From Nitrosomonas sp. (GTDB lineage Bacteria > Pseudomonadota > Gammaproteobacteria > Burkholderiales > Nitrosomonadaceae), in assembly GCA_019635215.1 (NCBI GenBank), contig JAHBZZ010000004.1:62001-126000 (forward strand): 64,000 bases of DNA, written 5' to 3'. Below, one piece after another: positions 27,641-37,851 of the stretch. Position numbers and translations under genes: made by a program. The number at the start of each line of letters is the position of its first letter. Position 1 is the stretch's first letter. The notes under the pieces are model-generated. The model was not told where the DNA came from and ran no database searches. It saw only the letters and a list, made by a program, of their open reading frames with translations.

Positions 27641-30600
27641 ACCTTCTAGGTACAACATCTATAGTCACAGGTGGACGTCTTCTGCCAAAATTGTCCAATA
27701 AGTTACTCAAGGCTCTATCCATGGTTACAACCCGCATTCTAGTACTCATGGCATGTAAAATAAGAGCTGAGTCACCGGTGGGACGCATACTTTGTGCCCG
27801 CGCACCACGAGCAATTCTCCAAAAAAGCGCCCGACGCTCAGGTGTATCTACCTGCCCATGTTGCGGGTCAAGTAAAACTACTCCTTCTCTCGCGAGGAAT
27901 GCTTCACGTCTTGCACGAACTCTGGGATCTCCAATTTGAGTAAATTCTTCAAGTTGACTTTGGGTAATATGAGGGTTAACAGCTCTGAGTGCTGCTAATG
28001 CCCCCTCGTGTCCTGCTTCCGCTTCTCTGAGCAGAGATGTATCTACAATCGCCGATGCTCTCGTACTGGATGTAGAGCCACTTCCACTCCTCCTTCCCCT
28101 TTCTCTTCCACTAGGGCTACCGCTATCGTGGACACTACCCGCTCCATCACTGCTATCTCCATGAGCAGTAGACGCATCAGAAGAAGAACTGCTGCTAGAA
28201 CTTGCACGACGTGGAGGCCTCACACGTTGTGGAGGCGGAGATGAAGTAGCAGGAGAGCTAGCTGAAACTGATCTTTGCGCAGTCACCCTCGGAGATGTGG
28301 CTGCAGTAGGATTAGGGCTTCGATGTGGTGAAGGCAAAACACTAGGTTGTGCTGCTTGGATTGGTGCTTGCGTAGAGGTTGATGAACGAGGCGTTGCATC
28401 AGGTACCTGAGGGGTTGATGATCTTGATGCGGCTCTATCCATTTGCCTACCTGCTGCAATACGAGCAAATACACTAAAATCACGAGCACTAGGACGCATA
28501 TCCCCAAATAACCAGTTTGCGATTATCGTTCCAAGTGCCGCTCCTGCAGCACCACTTTCCCAGGACTCACCTTGAACTACATCTGCAGGATCAAGACGTT
28601 GCCATCTCTGTGCTTGCTGTCCATTTGAATCACTGAAAATTACGGGATTGTCATTTGCATATACATATAAATTTATCCCTCCCTCCACCCCAATCGGATC
28701 ACAACTCCCCCACCTCCCCAACCAAGGCAAGTAATACCGCGCCGTGTGATAACTCAACCCGCTCTCTTCATCCCGCTCCATCCCGGTATAGCGATACCGC
28801 TTGGCAACGGCCCGTACATCCCGCCCACGCGCCTGATACGCCGTCGTCCCGTACGGATGGTATTCCTCATACGAAATAATCTGTGCTGCACCATCCAACT
28901 CCAGCCCGACTGAACCGAGGTGATTGCTGTACTGATAGCGATCCAGCACGCCTTCTGGCAAGCCAGTTGTGCCTGAACGCTGTACATCCTCCACGATCAA
29001 CACGCGCTGATCGTCTACGAACAGGTGATGCGTTTCGATTTCTTCCACCAGGTTGCCGTTGAGCCAGCGGCGATACCATTCCATACCGCCAAGATAAAAA
29101 CGTTCTTCCACGGTGCGGCCGCCATTGTTGCGCTCGATGCGCTTACGTGTGCGTTGCTTGTTACTGTCATATTGGTAATAAGCCCATCCGCCTCCGCCCA
29201 GATCGAGCGCGTGGATCATGTCGCGCGTATCCCAGCGCAAGTAATACTCGTTCGACACATTGGCCAGATTGCGCATGCTGCCGTGGGTATCGTAGCTGTA
29301 CTGTTCACTGAGCGTGACTGCATCCGTTGCCACATAGCGTGCATAATCCAGGCTGCTGCCGTTTTGCGTGGCGAGCAGGCGGTTGCTGTGCAGGTGGTAC
29401 TGGTAGTTGCGCGTCCAACTGCCACGATCGGCGGTATGGCGCATTTGCAGAATGTTGCCAACAGAGTCGTATTGGTAGCGCTGGGTGTAGTTGCGCAGTA
29501 CATCGCCACCCAACCAGAAATCCACCGGTGCAGGCTCAGGCGGACGTTGCGGCGGCGGGTCTTCCGCATGATAGTTTTCACGCCCGGTCGCTTCAATCAG
29601 CCGGTAGAGCGCGTCATAGGTGTAGCGGCTACGCGGCCTGACTTCCTGGTTGCGAAAGAATACCGGTTGGTAGGCTTCATCGTAAATCTCGGTAATGTTG
29701 CCTGTTGGATCATAGGTGTAGTTGAGCTGCTGGACGATCCGCTCATCCTCCAAATTGGAGTGAAACTCCGGGAAGGCAAGATCACTGACCGGGCGGGTGG
29801 TGCGCAGTTGCTTTAAGCGGAACGTGAGCGGGTCATAGTCATAACGGGTGTCGGTATTGTTGCCATATTCGATCAGCATCCGCTGGCCTTTGGCATCGTA
29901 CTCAATTTTACGAATCGCTTCCTTTACCTGACCTCGTACAGTCAGGGTTTCTCCAGCCAGGATGCCGCGCTGGTTGTACCGGGGGATATAGATAACCGGG
30001 GAACGGTCCGGAAGTTCTGCGTGGTGCCAATTCTCCAATCGGATCATGCGGTTGAGCGCGTCGTATTGCGTGCGTTGGGTAAAGGTCTCCGGTTCAAACG
30101 CACTCGGCGGTGGATTTGCCGGCCAATCAATGATTGAGGCGGCATAAGCGCTGGCGAGCTGGCGCGTCGCTTCGAGCAGGTTGCCTTTGAAGTCGAACCA
30201 TTCATTGGTGATCAGGCCGCTGGGATCGTAGTGCTGGTGAACCTGCCCGCGCAGGTTGCGTGCCTTGGCTGCTTCTCCAAGGGTTTCACCATAGACCAGC
30301 CGTTCCGTTATCTGCCAGTCTGGTGCATCAATCTGCAAACGCTGTTGCAGGGGACGGCGCAGTGCGTCGTAGAGGGTGTGGTAGATGCGATGTTCCAGTG
30401 GAGCCTCACCATCCTCGCCGGTACGCTCATTTTCATCCCAGGCGTAATGCGGCTGGCCGGTGGCATCCATCAGCATCCAGCGGTCGCCACCGTCCATACT
30501 GTGCTGGAACAGCAGATTACCCGCAATGTCGTAGGCCGGGAAATATGCCGGCCCGGTGCCGGATGAGTTGTGCTTGATGTATTCCATGACCCGGTTGCCG

Positions 30601-33600
30601 CGTGCATCGCGTATCCACAGCGGTTTGCCTTCGGCATCGAGATGGGTATAGGTGGCGTATTTTTCACCAATCCACGGTCGATCCAGCAAGGGCGTGTTAC
30701 TTAACTCTGGTGCATTGCTCGGGGTACGGTTATGTGCAATGACGATCACTTCGCGTCCGAGGCTATCCAGATGGGTGACGGTGGGTGTATTGGCGTGGTG
30801 TTCGGCCAATCTTGCAGCCTGTTGTTGTTCGGCTGTTCCGTTGATATGACGAACATACCAGGCATTATTAGGCTCCACGGTATCGCTGGCATCCCAGGCC
30901 GCCATGAACCAGGGCGTGAATGCCACCCGGCTGTAGCTGCCGTCCGGTGCTTCGGTACGGATGAGGCGGCCTGCCGCGTCGTAATACAGGATGGGTGTGA
31001 CACCGTTTGCCTGCGAAGCTTCCTCATCATCCCAGCGGTGATGCCCACTGAAGTAGGGCTCATATTGCTTGACCGGCTTGCCTTTGTTGTTGAGGACGGT
31101 TTTGCCGTTCGCTATCCAGCGCAGTAGACCACCTTCTTCCTCAGGTTCGGCCTGCACCTTTTTGACCAGCACATTGCCGCTGCCGTCGGAATATTCGAAA
31201 GCCAGTTGCAGGGGACTGAATTCATTTTGTCCAAGCTGTGCAACGTGCTTCTCGCGCAATATGCCGCAGGCGCTGGCGGGGTTTGCTCCCCAACGAATGA
31301 TGATATTGCCCTCAGCATCCCTTTCCTCGGTTTCGCCGAAATAATACAGATGGCGCGCGGTAGCGTTACCAAGCAATGTGCGCGCTTCGGTCTCGCTGTA
31401 ATCGCCGGTAAAGAAACGGATCAGGGTTGCGGTATCCGGGTCGGGCGGCGCAGGATCGAGATTGTCGCCTTCGTTTCTATCCGGTTTGCCTTTGAGCACC
31501 ATGGCGGCAGGCAGGCCGAAGGTATCGAAAGCCACTTCGGTCTGATTGTCGTTGATATCACGTATCCGGCTGGGCGCCAGTACGCGGTAATCGAAGGCTT
31601 CAATAGCGGTGACATTGCCAACCGGGTCGCGGCTGGAACGGATAAAAAGATCATAGTGGTCGTCGTATTCCAGCACGGTTTCGTTATCGAACGGGTCGAT
31701 GTAACGCTCGGGCAGGTAGAAGTGTTGTACCGCGTGTTGCTCGCCTTCCAAAACAAACCGGGCGATGCCGGAACGTATCCACCAGCGGCGACCCGGTTCA
31801 TCCAGGAAGTGATGATAGCCACCATCGCGCAGGACGCGATCGAACATGGCTTGGCGTCTCTCGCCAGAGATTTGCAGATCGTTCAACTTCTCGCCCAGGA
31901 TCGTTTCCAGCAAGTCTTCCGTCAGCGCGAGTTTGTAGGTTTCATAGGGCAACGCCAGCGTGTTGTGTCTTCCCAGTGGCAGTGCATCGCGCAGATTGCG
32001 GTCGAAATACAGCATGCGTACGTGTTCGACACAGCGTTTTTGCAGACCGCCTGATCCCGTGAGCTGGTGATACGGAAGATCGTTGGTAGGGTCGGCAATC
32101 GGCGCTTGCCGGAGATTGCCGAGGGAATAATACAATTCGCCTGCTTCCGGTTCGAGACCGGTCAGTTCATACGTCCTGACCTCACAAGGCAGCGGCAGAC
32201 GGTGATTATCAGGATCGGGCGGATTATCGGGATCGGGCGGATCGTCGATATCCTCAGTGAAGTGGTTTTCGCTATAGACCAGATGGGGTTTGCCTTGCAC
32301 CTCACGAATGCGGTCAAGCGTGTCGGGTGGCGATAGCACCACGCCCGTATCCGTTTCGCTATGCCGTCCGATGCGGGGATAGGCGACGGCGACGGATTCC
32401 AGCACATTGCCGTATGAATCGGTGCGCAGATTCAGCGTGTGCGCGATGCGCGGATCAGGGCGGCTGTCCTGGCGTAAATCGAGTTCGTAGTGGTAAGTAA
32501 TGGCTTCGCTCTCTGTAACCAGAAAAACCGCATGGCGATTGCCCGCGCGCGGTTGCAGCCGCTGGATATGGCAATTGTGATAAGCGGTGGAAAACAGCTT
32601 GACGCGCTGTTCTTCGCCCTCCTCCAGTGCATCAACATCCAGCTCATAAATTTCCTGGCGCAGCATCATGCCTTTACAGGCACGCAGTGCTTCTCGCCAC
32701 TCTTCCACGGACAGATCCTGCGCGACCAAGTCGGGCTTGGGCAGAACGTTTTCCTGAAAATCTCCAAAAACATTTTCCTCATTGGGCCTTAATTTCTCGA
32801 ACCAATGAGGGAAATATTCACTTTCGAATTGCGACAGGATGCGTTCCCGATTCAGAAATGCGCCGGTATGGAACCAGGTGATGGTTTTGATCGGTGGCTG
32901 GTAAAGCTGGTGATCGTCGGTAATGTAGGGGCTGGCCACATTGCCTGCGGCAAATTCACCGTAATACTCCGTATCCACCTGCTCGACCCGGCCAAAACCA
33001 CGGAACTCGCGCTCATACCCGTCGAAATAGCCATGATGGTAGCTGTAGCGGGTGGTAAAGCATGTCTCGCGCCAGCTTTCTTCGATGCTGACCTGTTCGA
33101 CCACGTGCACCGGGAAGGGCAGTTTGGTAATCCAGGGTTTGCCCGCGGCTTTGTCAGCAAGATAAAACTGAGTGGAAGAAACGTAGTCGATTTTGGTAAT
33201 TGCGCCTAGATTGTTGTCGATCCGGGTCAACAGGTGTGGTTTTTTGCCGCCCATCAGATCGAGATAGCGCAGCGGGTGCCTGTTGTCACCCGGCAGGGGG
33301 GAAGACCACACCAGGCAGGCGGTACCGTTGCCGAGCAGATCGGCGGTCATGATCGAGGTCAGGTTATCGATCCCGGGGAGTTGATGCAGGTGATGCGGCA
33401 CGCTCCAGCGGTTGCCGGATTGATTGAAATAAAGCCGCACACCGTCACGGTGCAGATAGAGGATGTCGTTGGTACCGGAGCCGTCGATATCGGCCAGGCG
33501 GATGCGCTGCTGGCTGAACTGGTCGGGATGATCGAACCAGGGTGCATTGTCCATGGTGACTTTGGCGCCAAAATGGCCATAGCCGAGGTTCGGCCAGTAG

Positions 33601-35561
33601 CAGACTTCGCCATTGCGGATACGTACCAGATCGGTCAGGCCATCGCCGCACATATCGGCCAGGTAGATGGACTGCGTGCCATCGGCAAACACCAGCCTCG
33701 GGCCTTGTTCTTCATCCAGCGGCTGGGTAACCTGGCGGGCGGGTGCAAAACCTTCTTCCGCCAGGGAGGGATGCCAGGTGAAGACCTGGTGCTCGCTGAT
33801 GAGTATATCGGCATGGCCGTCGCCACCCAGGTCGATGAATTTCAGGTTGGGTTCGTCCCACGGAATATTGGGCAACGTTTTGAAAGATCGAAAAGATTCC
33901 CAGTCTTCATCGTGGGTGCGTTCATAAAAACCCGGTGTGGGGCCGCTGAGCGCCACCAGATCGAGCTGGCCGTTGCCCGCCAGATCGAGCAATTGCTGAT
34001 TACCACCGCTGAGCGCTGCAAGCGAGGGCTGACGCGCAACGGGCTGCAGCGGGCCGAATTTGCCGCCGCCAAGATTGGGTTTATAGAACCAGGCATTGGC
34101 TTGCTCGGTGAGTATGCCGGTTACCCCTTCGCCATCCAGATCGACCCATTGATACATACTGCCATCGAGTCCGATGGGGAGATTTTCCAGACTTGCGGCA
34201 TCCAGTTCATCAGCCGTTTCCTTGATTTTGGCTTTGCTGTATTTGAATTGCAGCGGCGGCAGTGATTTTTTGAAGTAGGTGTATTTTCTGAGGCGTTCAT
34301 CCGACACGCCGCCTTCACCTGGAACAGAGTCATCAAGCAGATAACCGGATTGCAAAACACTTTGGATGAACGAGGCAAAACGGGTGCTGCCTTCGTGTTC
34401 CAATTCATTTAAAAGATTGGGAATTGCGCTGTCATCGTATTCAAAATCGGCATAATCGAATTCGGTAGAGCGCACGAGATATGGATGCGCACCCAATTCG
34501 GCGAAGTGATGGAACATTATCACCCGCTGGCAGCGGCGATAGGTACGCACTTCAAAACCGGCGCGGTAACTGGAAAACGGATCAGGGCGTACCGGCCAGG
34601 ATGAATCCGTTGATTGTGCTGCGGCTTCCACGCGCGGACGCTGAGCAGCATCAGAAGCAATCAGGTAGTGATCTTCGCCATAATCGAAGACGACTTCGAA
34701 CAGCCAATGGGCTTGGTCAAGCTGATCCGGTGTCAGGAAGACGGGCCGGCGGCCATCGATGAGCAGTGTTCTCTGGTTGCCGTAGCGAATGCGCTTGATA
34801 TAGCGATTGGCGGTACGTGAGCGGTTGCGCTCGTTGGCCTGTATCAGATCGACGCCGGTATCATCCTCTTCACGGTATTCGTACAGAATGGCATTGCCTT
34901 TGTCATCGCGCGTTTCACAGATCAGCCAGTTGAAGATCTTGCGGGGATCGGCAGGATCAACGATACGGGAATTGCTGTTTCTGCCATAGAGCGTGAGGAT
35001 GTTGTCTTTGGAAATGGAGCGCCAGTGCACATCGCTGGGATCTGCGTCATTCGTCCAGCGTTCGATCCGGGCGAACAAGCCTTCGATACGGGGACGGTAG
35101 CGGCGGATATGGTAGGTTATGCCTTCGATGTCGCGCCTGTCATGCCAGAGGGACTGGTCATCATTCAATACCGGCACCAGGTCTTCCGCACCAGACAAGA
35201 TAAAAGTATCCGAATCATTCTGATGGGCATGGCCATCCAGATACTGCGGCAAGCCTTTGTCGGTTTTGCGGATAACGGATGGCAGCGATAGGCTCCAGCC
35301 GAAACCGAATGGCCCGTTGCCTGAAGCCGAGTCATAGGAAAGGGATAACTCAGGCCCGAAGCCATTGCGCCCCGGACTCGTGGCAATCGGTACCGACATG
35401 GAACCCGTACCGGTTACCGGATTAGCGGCAAATTTCTCGCCCATGCCACGGATCGCGCCGCCGCCTTTTGGGAGTTCTATTTTGGGTGCGGATAGCGTGA
35501 AGGAATCACTTTGCGATGCTTCGCTGTCCTTGCTCACATTTTTACTGGCTTTTCCTTCCAC
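27639..35561 (-). CDS. Natural TcB-TcC fusion of a Tc toxin, with a variable C-terminal toxin
   Basis: 2640 residues from a GTG start (35561) after GGAG. The N-terminus is the SpvB/TcB start (IELPKGGGAIRGMGEKFAAN; SVPIATSPGRNGFGPELSLS). FG-GAP/VCBS-like repeats follow at about 490-800 (WVDLDGEGVTGIL, LADIDGSGTNDILYL), which form the propeller that docks on TcA. Mid-TcB sections lead to many YD/RHS repeats to about 2260. The RHS core ends LGRWGSCDPIGVEGGINLYV, with D2288 in the conserved DP site, closing at DSNG 2314. In known TcC this core cuts off its own C-terminal toxin inside the cocoon. Residues 2315-2640 are the replaceable cargo. TcB and TcC are separate genes in Photorhabdus. No immunity gene follows. 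Confidence 0.93.
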   Translation of the reverse strand: MEGKASKNVSKDSEASQSDSFTLSAPKIELPKGGGAIRGMGEKFAANPVTGTGSMSVPIATSPGRNGFGPELSLSYDSASGNGPFGFGWSLSLPSVIRKTDKGLPQYLDGHAHQNDSDTFILSGAEDLVPVLNDDQSLWHDRRDIEGITYHIRRYRPRIEGLFARIERWTNDADPSDVHWRSISKDNILTLYGRNSNSRIVDPADPRKIFNWLICETRDDKGNAILYEYREEDDTGVDLIQANERNRSRTANRYIKRIRYGNQRTLLIDGRRPVFLTPDQLDQAHWLFEVVFDYGEDHYLIASDAAQRPRVEAAAQSTDSSWPVRPDPFSSYRAGFEVRTYRRCQRVIMFHHFAELGAHPYLVRSTEFDYADFEYDDSAIPNLLNELEHEGSTRFASFIQSVLQSGYLLDDSVPGEGGVSDERLRKYTYFKKSLPPLQFKYSKAKIKETADELDAASLENLPIGLDGSMYQWVDLDGEGVTGILTEQANAWFYKPNLGGGKFGPLQPVARQPSLAALSGGNQQLLDLAGNGQLDLVALSGPTPGFYERTHDEDWESFRSFKTLPNIPWDEPNLKFIDLGGDGHADILISEHQVFTWHPSLAEEGFAPARQVTQPLDEEQGPRLVFADGTQSIYLADMCGDGLTDLVRIRNGEVCYWPNLGYGHFGAKVTMDNAPWFDHPDQFSQQRIRLADIDGSGTNDILYLHRDGVRLYFNQSGNRWSVPHHLHQLPGIDNLTSIMTADLLGNGTACLVWSSPLPGDNRHPLRYLDLMGGKKPHLLTRIDNNLGAITKIDYVSSTQFYLADKAAGKPWITKLPFPVHVVEQVSIEESWRETCFTTRYSYHHGYFDGYEREFRGFGRVEQVDTEYYGEFAAGNVASPYITDDHQLYQPPIKTITWFHTGAFLNRERILSQFESEYFPHWFEKLRPNEENVFGDFQENVLPKPDLVAQDLSVEEWREALRACKGMMLRQEIYELDVDALEEGEEQRVKLFSTAYHNCHIQRLQPRAGNRHAVFLVTESEAITYHYELDLRQDSRPDPRIAHTLNLRTDSYGNVLESVAVAYPRIGRHSETDTGVVLSPPDTLDRIREVQGKPHLVYSENHFTEDIDDPPDPDNPPDPDNHRLPLPCEVRTYELTGLEPEAGELYYSLGNLRQAPIADPTNDLPYHQLTGSGGLQKRCVEHVRMLYFDRNLRDALPLGRHNTLALPYETYKLALTEDLLETILGEKLNDLQISGERRQAMFDRVLRDGGYHHFLDEPGRRWWIRSGIARFVLEGEQHAVQHFYLPERYIDPFDNETVLEYDDHYDLFIRSSRDPVGNVTAIEAFDYRVLAPSRIRDINDNQTEVAFDTFGLPAAMVLKGKPDRNEGDNLDPAPPDPDTATLIRFFTGDYSETEARTLLGNATARHLYYFGETEERDAEGNIIIRWGANPASACGILREKHVAQLGQNEFSPLQLAFEYSDGSGNVLVKKVQAEPEEEGGLLRWIANGKTVLNNKGKPVKQYEPYFSGHHRWDDEEASQANGVTPILYYDAAGRLIRTEAPDGSYSRVAFTPWFMAAWDASDTVEPNNAWYVRHINGTAEQQQAARLAEHHANTPTVTHLDSLGREVIVIAHNRTPSNAPELSNTPLLDRPWIGEKYATYTHLDAEGKPLWIRDARGNRVMEYIKHNSSGTGPAYFPAYDIAGNLLFQHSMDGGDRWMLMDATGQPHYAWDENERTGEDGEAPLEHRIYHTLYDALRRPLQQRLQIDAPDWQITERLVYGETLGEAAKARNLRGQVHQHYDPSGLITNEWFDFKGNLLEATRQLASAYAASIIDWPANPPPSAFEPETFTQRTQYDALNRMIRLENWHHAELPDRSPVIYIPRYNQRGILAGETLTVRGQVKEAIRKIEYDAKGQRMLIEYGNNTDTRYDYDPLTFRLKQLRTTRPVSDLAFPEFHSNLEDERIVQQLNYTYDPTGNITEIYDEAYQPVFFRNQEVRPRSRYTYDALYRLIEATGRENYHAEDPPPQRPPEPAPVDFWLGGDVLRNYTQRYQYDSVGNILQMRHTADRGSWTRNYQYHLHSNRLLATQNGSSLDYARYVATDAVTLSEQYSYDTHGSMRNLANVSNEYYLRWDTRDMIHALDLGGGGWAYYQYDSNKQRTRKRIERNNGGRTVEERFYLGGMEWYRRWLNGNLVEEIETHHLFVDDQRVLIVEDVQRSGTTGLPEGVLDRYQYSNHLGSVGLELDGAAQIISYEEYHPYGTTAYQARGRDVRAVAKRYRYTGMERDEESGLSYHTARYYLPWLGRWGSCDPIGVEGGINLYVYANDNPVIFSDSNGQQAQRWQRLDPADVVQGESWESGAAGAALGTIIANWLFGDMRPSARDFSVFARIAAGRQMDRAASRSSTPQVPDATPRSSTSTQAPIQAAQPSVLPSPHRSPNPTAATSPRVTAQRSVSASSPATSSPPPQRVRPPRRASSSSSSSSDASTAHGDSSDGAGSVHDSGSPSGRERGRRSGSGSTSSTRASAIVDTSLLREAEAGHEGALAALRAVNPHITQSQLEEFTQIGDPRVRARREAFLAREGVVLLDPQHGQVDTPERRALFWRIARGARAQSMRPTGDSALILHAMSTRMRVVTMDRALSNLLDNFGRRRPPVTIDVVPRR
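27642..28052 (-). other. PIN-like ribonuclease domain as the Tc toxin cargo (residues 2504-2640)
   Basis: The last 137 residues of the TcB-TcC protein read as a PIN domain. Strand 1 is SAIVDTSLL with D2507. ITQSQLEEF gives the second acidic position (E2538/E2539). PTGDSALILHAM gives the third (D2597). MRVVTMDRAL gives the fourth (D2615), followed by the usual NLLDNFG helix. Spacing and order match PIN proteins such as VapC. It is preceded by a Ser/Pro/Arg-rich, basic, low-complexity linker (2360-2503). PIN domains cut RNA with two metal ions, so the expected action is RNA cleavage in the target cell. The assignment is from motif reading only. Confidence 0.7.
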
Positions 35562-35683
35562 TCGAATCTCCTAAGCAATATTTATGAATACCAAGATCTC
35601 GTTCTCCATATTGCTTCGCAATTCCACTATTCTTTCAGTAGGTTAGTTCAGCAGATTAATTCTTTCGTTTTTACTACCATGCA

Positions 35684-37546
35684 TCACAACAACCGGATTG
35701 ATAAAGTCCGGTTTCCTTCTAACTTCACGCCCATAGCTTTATTTCTCAGTAGAATCTGCCGCCGATCTAAGCGATCAAAAGCTACAACACGTATACGATC
35801 TAATTCCCAGCTATCCGGACCCCTGAACCAACCATCCCCTGATTCTCGATTCCAAACTAACAAGAGCTCCATGCCGCTTGGACTATAAACTGGCGGGGAA
35901 AGAGGAATTCTAGCGGTATGAAAACTGCGATCTGCAAAACGTTGACCAGAGCGATGTGCACGTATACCGCCACGAATCTCCCCATTATTCAGACGCAGGC
36001 TTAGATTAACCGAACTGCCCTCACGTTTGTCATCCCCTCCTGTTAGGAAAGTCACCTCCAATTGCGCAATTTCAGTAAGACGCTGATAGGGTGCTCGAGT
36101 CGCAGAAATTGAACCAGTAATTCGCCACTCGCCGACTTCCCGAAATACCATATCAACTGGTATCGTCCGCCCGGTCAAAGCTACCTCACGTAACACGCCC
36201 AGCGAAAAAGCGGGAAATTGTACACCCACGGTTTTATCAGGATCGAACCCTGCAAGAATCCCAAACAGATCCGATGTTGCACTGGCTATTGCCGCATTTT
36301 TTACCTGATCGGATAACGCATCTTGAGCGTCTCTAACAATTTCATCAAGCGGCGTATTTGGATCAGCAAGTATCCTTCCTACGCCATCTACTATAGCCCG
36401 ATGTATCGTTTCAGGACCATTACTCAGCAGTGCATTCAAGCCGGCACGAATATCATCATTTCGTGTCGATGCTTCTTCCATTGCGATCACACCTGGAATA
36501 AAGTTTGCGGTGTTTCTGGCTAAAGATGAATTCGGTTGCAGCCCATTAAAAGTTCTTAATTCAGTCTCAGCATAGGCAATATAATCGGGAACAGGAACTA
36601 TGGTTCCTGGCGCAAGGTCTTCTTGCCAGGTAAGGTTATTTTTTGGCCAGTCTCCACTAGTTCCCCATTCATGCTGAAAAAGTGGCGAGGTAACTTGTGG
36701 CCGGGAAGAGGAGGAAAGGTTAGTCAATTGCGTCAGTGCACGATATTGGTTCCCACCAATCGTAATATAAGCAGGCATTAGGTAAGGCTCATCTCCACCG
36801 CGGTTTAATCCACCAACATCGGCATTCCGGATAATCCGCAGATTTTGCAACCGGAAGAATACACGTAAGGAATCAGTTTTGTGCCACTCGCTTCCCCCAA
36901 AACCACCACTCACACTGATTCTTCGCAGCATCGTTCCAGGAATGCGGCCAGCGAGCAATCCAGATCCACGTGCCTGGACTGTAATTTCGCCAAATCCAAG
37001 ATTATTTCCTTTTGGCACATCTACCCAGCGACCGGTAATTTGATCACCTGTGATTTGCCCGAAGAAAATATTGCTCCAATGTCCATTGGGATCTTCACCC
37101 ATCCACACCACTTTATCGGAAAGTTGTCGTATGTAATACGTTCCACCGTCATTACATTTCCATACACCGGTAAGTGAAAAGCTTGCACTATTTGGTTGTT
37201 CGTCATAAAAACCGCACCCCCATTCAAGGAAATTGTTGATAGGAGATCTGGATAGACTCGATTCCAGTGTTCGAAAACCAGCCCCGGGAAGGTAGAAACG
37301 ATATCTACCTCTTTCCTTGTTTACCTGGATATCCCGGTACACACCAGAGGCTTGGCCTTTGGGTAGATCGACTAAATCACCTTGTGCGTACCCTCCACTT
37401 GTCAATTGTCCTAAAAAAGCATTAGTAAATGGCTTTTGTCCTGTGGAGGTCTGCGGATATTCTCCAAGCCAAGCAAGCACGCCATTTGGTAATTCTCGTA
37501 CATAATACTCTGCACCCGTCTCAATTTCTGTATAGCGACCATCCAT
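35684..37546 (-). CDS. Unknown protein with two beta-rich DGGTYYIRQ-type domains, first structural gene of the Tc locus
   Basis: 620 residues from ATG 37546, preferred over 37609 because GAGGGAG lies 7 bases before it. Two similar domains open the protein. The first (about 1-100) has GAEYYVRELPNGVLAWLGE and GDLVDLPKGQASGVY. The second (about 124-210) has WKCNDGGTYYIRQLSDKVVW, then FFGQITGDQITGRWVDVPKG. They read as small all-beta barrels. The middle and C-terminal parts carry no motif I know. No signal peptide is seen. It lies 123 bases upstream of the TcB-TcC start on the same strand, so a role as co-toxin, chaperone or release factor is possible but unproven. Confidence 0.6.
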   Translation of the reverse strand: MDGRYTEIETGAEYYVRELPNGVLAWLGEYPQTSTGQKPFTNAFLGQLTSGGYAQGDLVDLPKGQASGVYRDIQVNKERGRYRFYLPGAGFRTLESSLSRSPINNFLEWGCGFYDEQPNSASFSLTGVWKCNDGGTYYIRQLSDKVVWMGEDPNGHWSNIFFGQITGDQITGRWVDVPKGNNLGFGEITVQARGSGLLAGRIPGTMLRRISVSGGFGGSEWHKTDSLRVFFRLQNLRIIRNADVGGLNRGGDEPYLMPAYITIGGNQYRALTQLTNLSSSSRPQVTSPLFQHEWGTSGDWPKNNLTWQEDLAPGTIVPVPDYIAYAETELRTFNGLQPNSSLARNTANFIPGVIAMEEASTRNDDIRAGLNALLSNGPETIHRAIVDGVGRILADPNTPLDEIVRDAQDALSDQVKNAAIASATSDLFGILAGFDPDKTVGVQFPAFSLGVLREVALTGRTIPVDMVFREVGEWRITGSISATRAPYQRLTEIAQLEVTFLTGGDDKREGSSVNLSLRLNNGEIRGGIRAHRSGQRFADRSFHTARIPLSPPVYSPSGMELLLVWNRESGDGWFRGPDSWELDRIRVVAFDRLDRRQILLRNKAMGVKLEGNRTLSIRLL

Positions 37547-37851
37547 GATTAATCTCCCTCGTAGAAAACAAATTGCCACGCTGGGCAGTTGCAATATTGC
37601 AAGCTGCAATGCATTAGGCTTAGATATTCACCTATCTTTTTAGTTGAAATTAATAAATTGCTCTACTACTAAACGCTACAACTAATAGTACTGAGCGCTA
37701 CTATACTTTACACAACCAGTTTATATTGGGTATATATGATTGATTTTAATGATCAATTAATTTTGACAATTCATCTGCTTGTAGTAAATTACAAACAATT
37801 CGTTACAGATAAAAGGAAATAAGAAAGGTTGTTTGAGTAGAAAGGTTTTTG

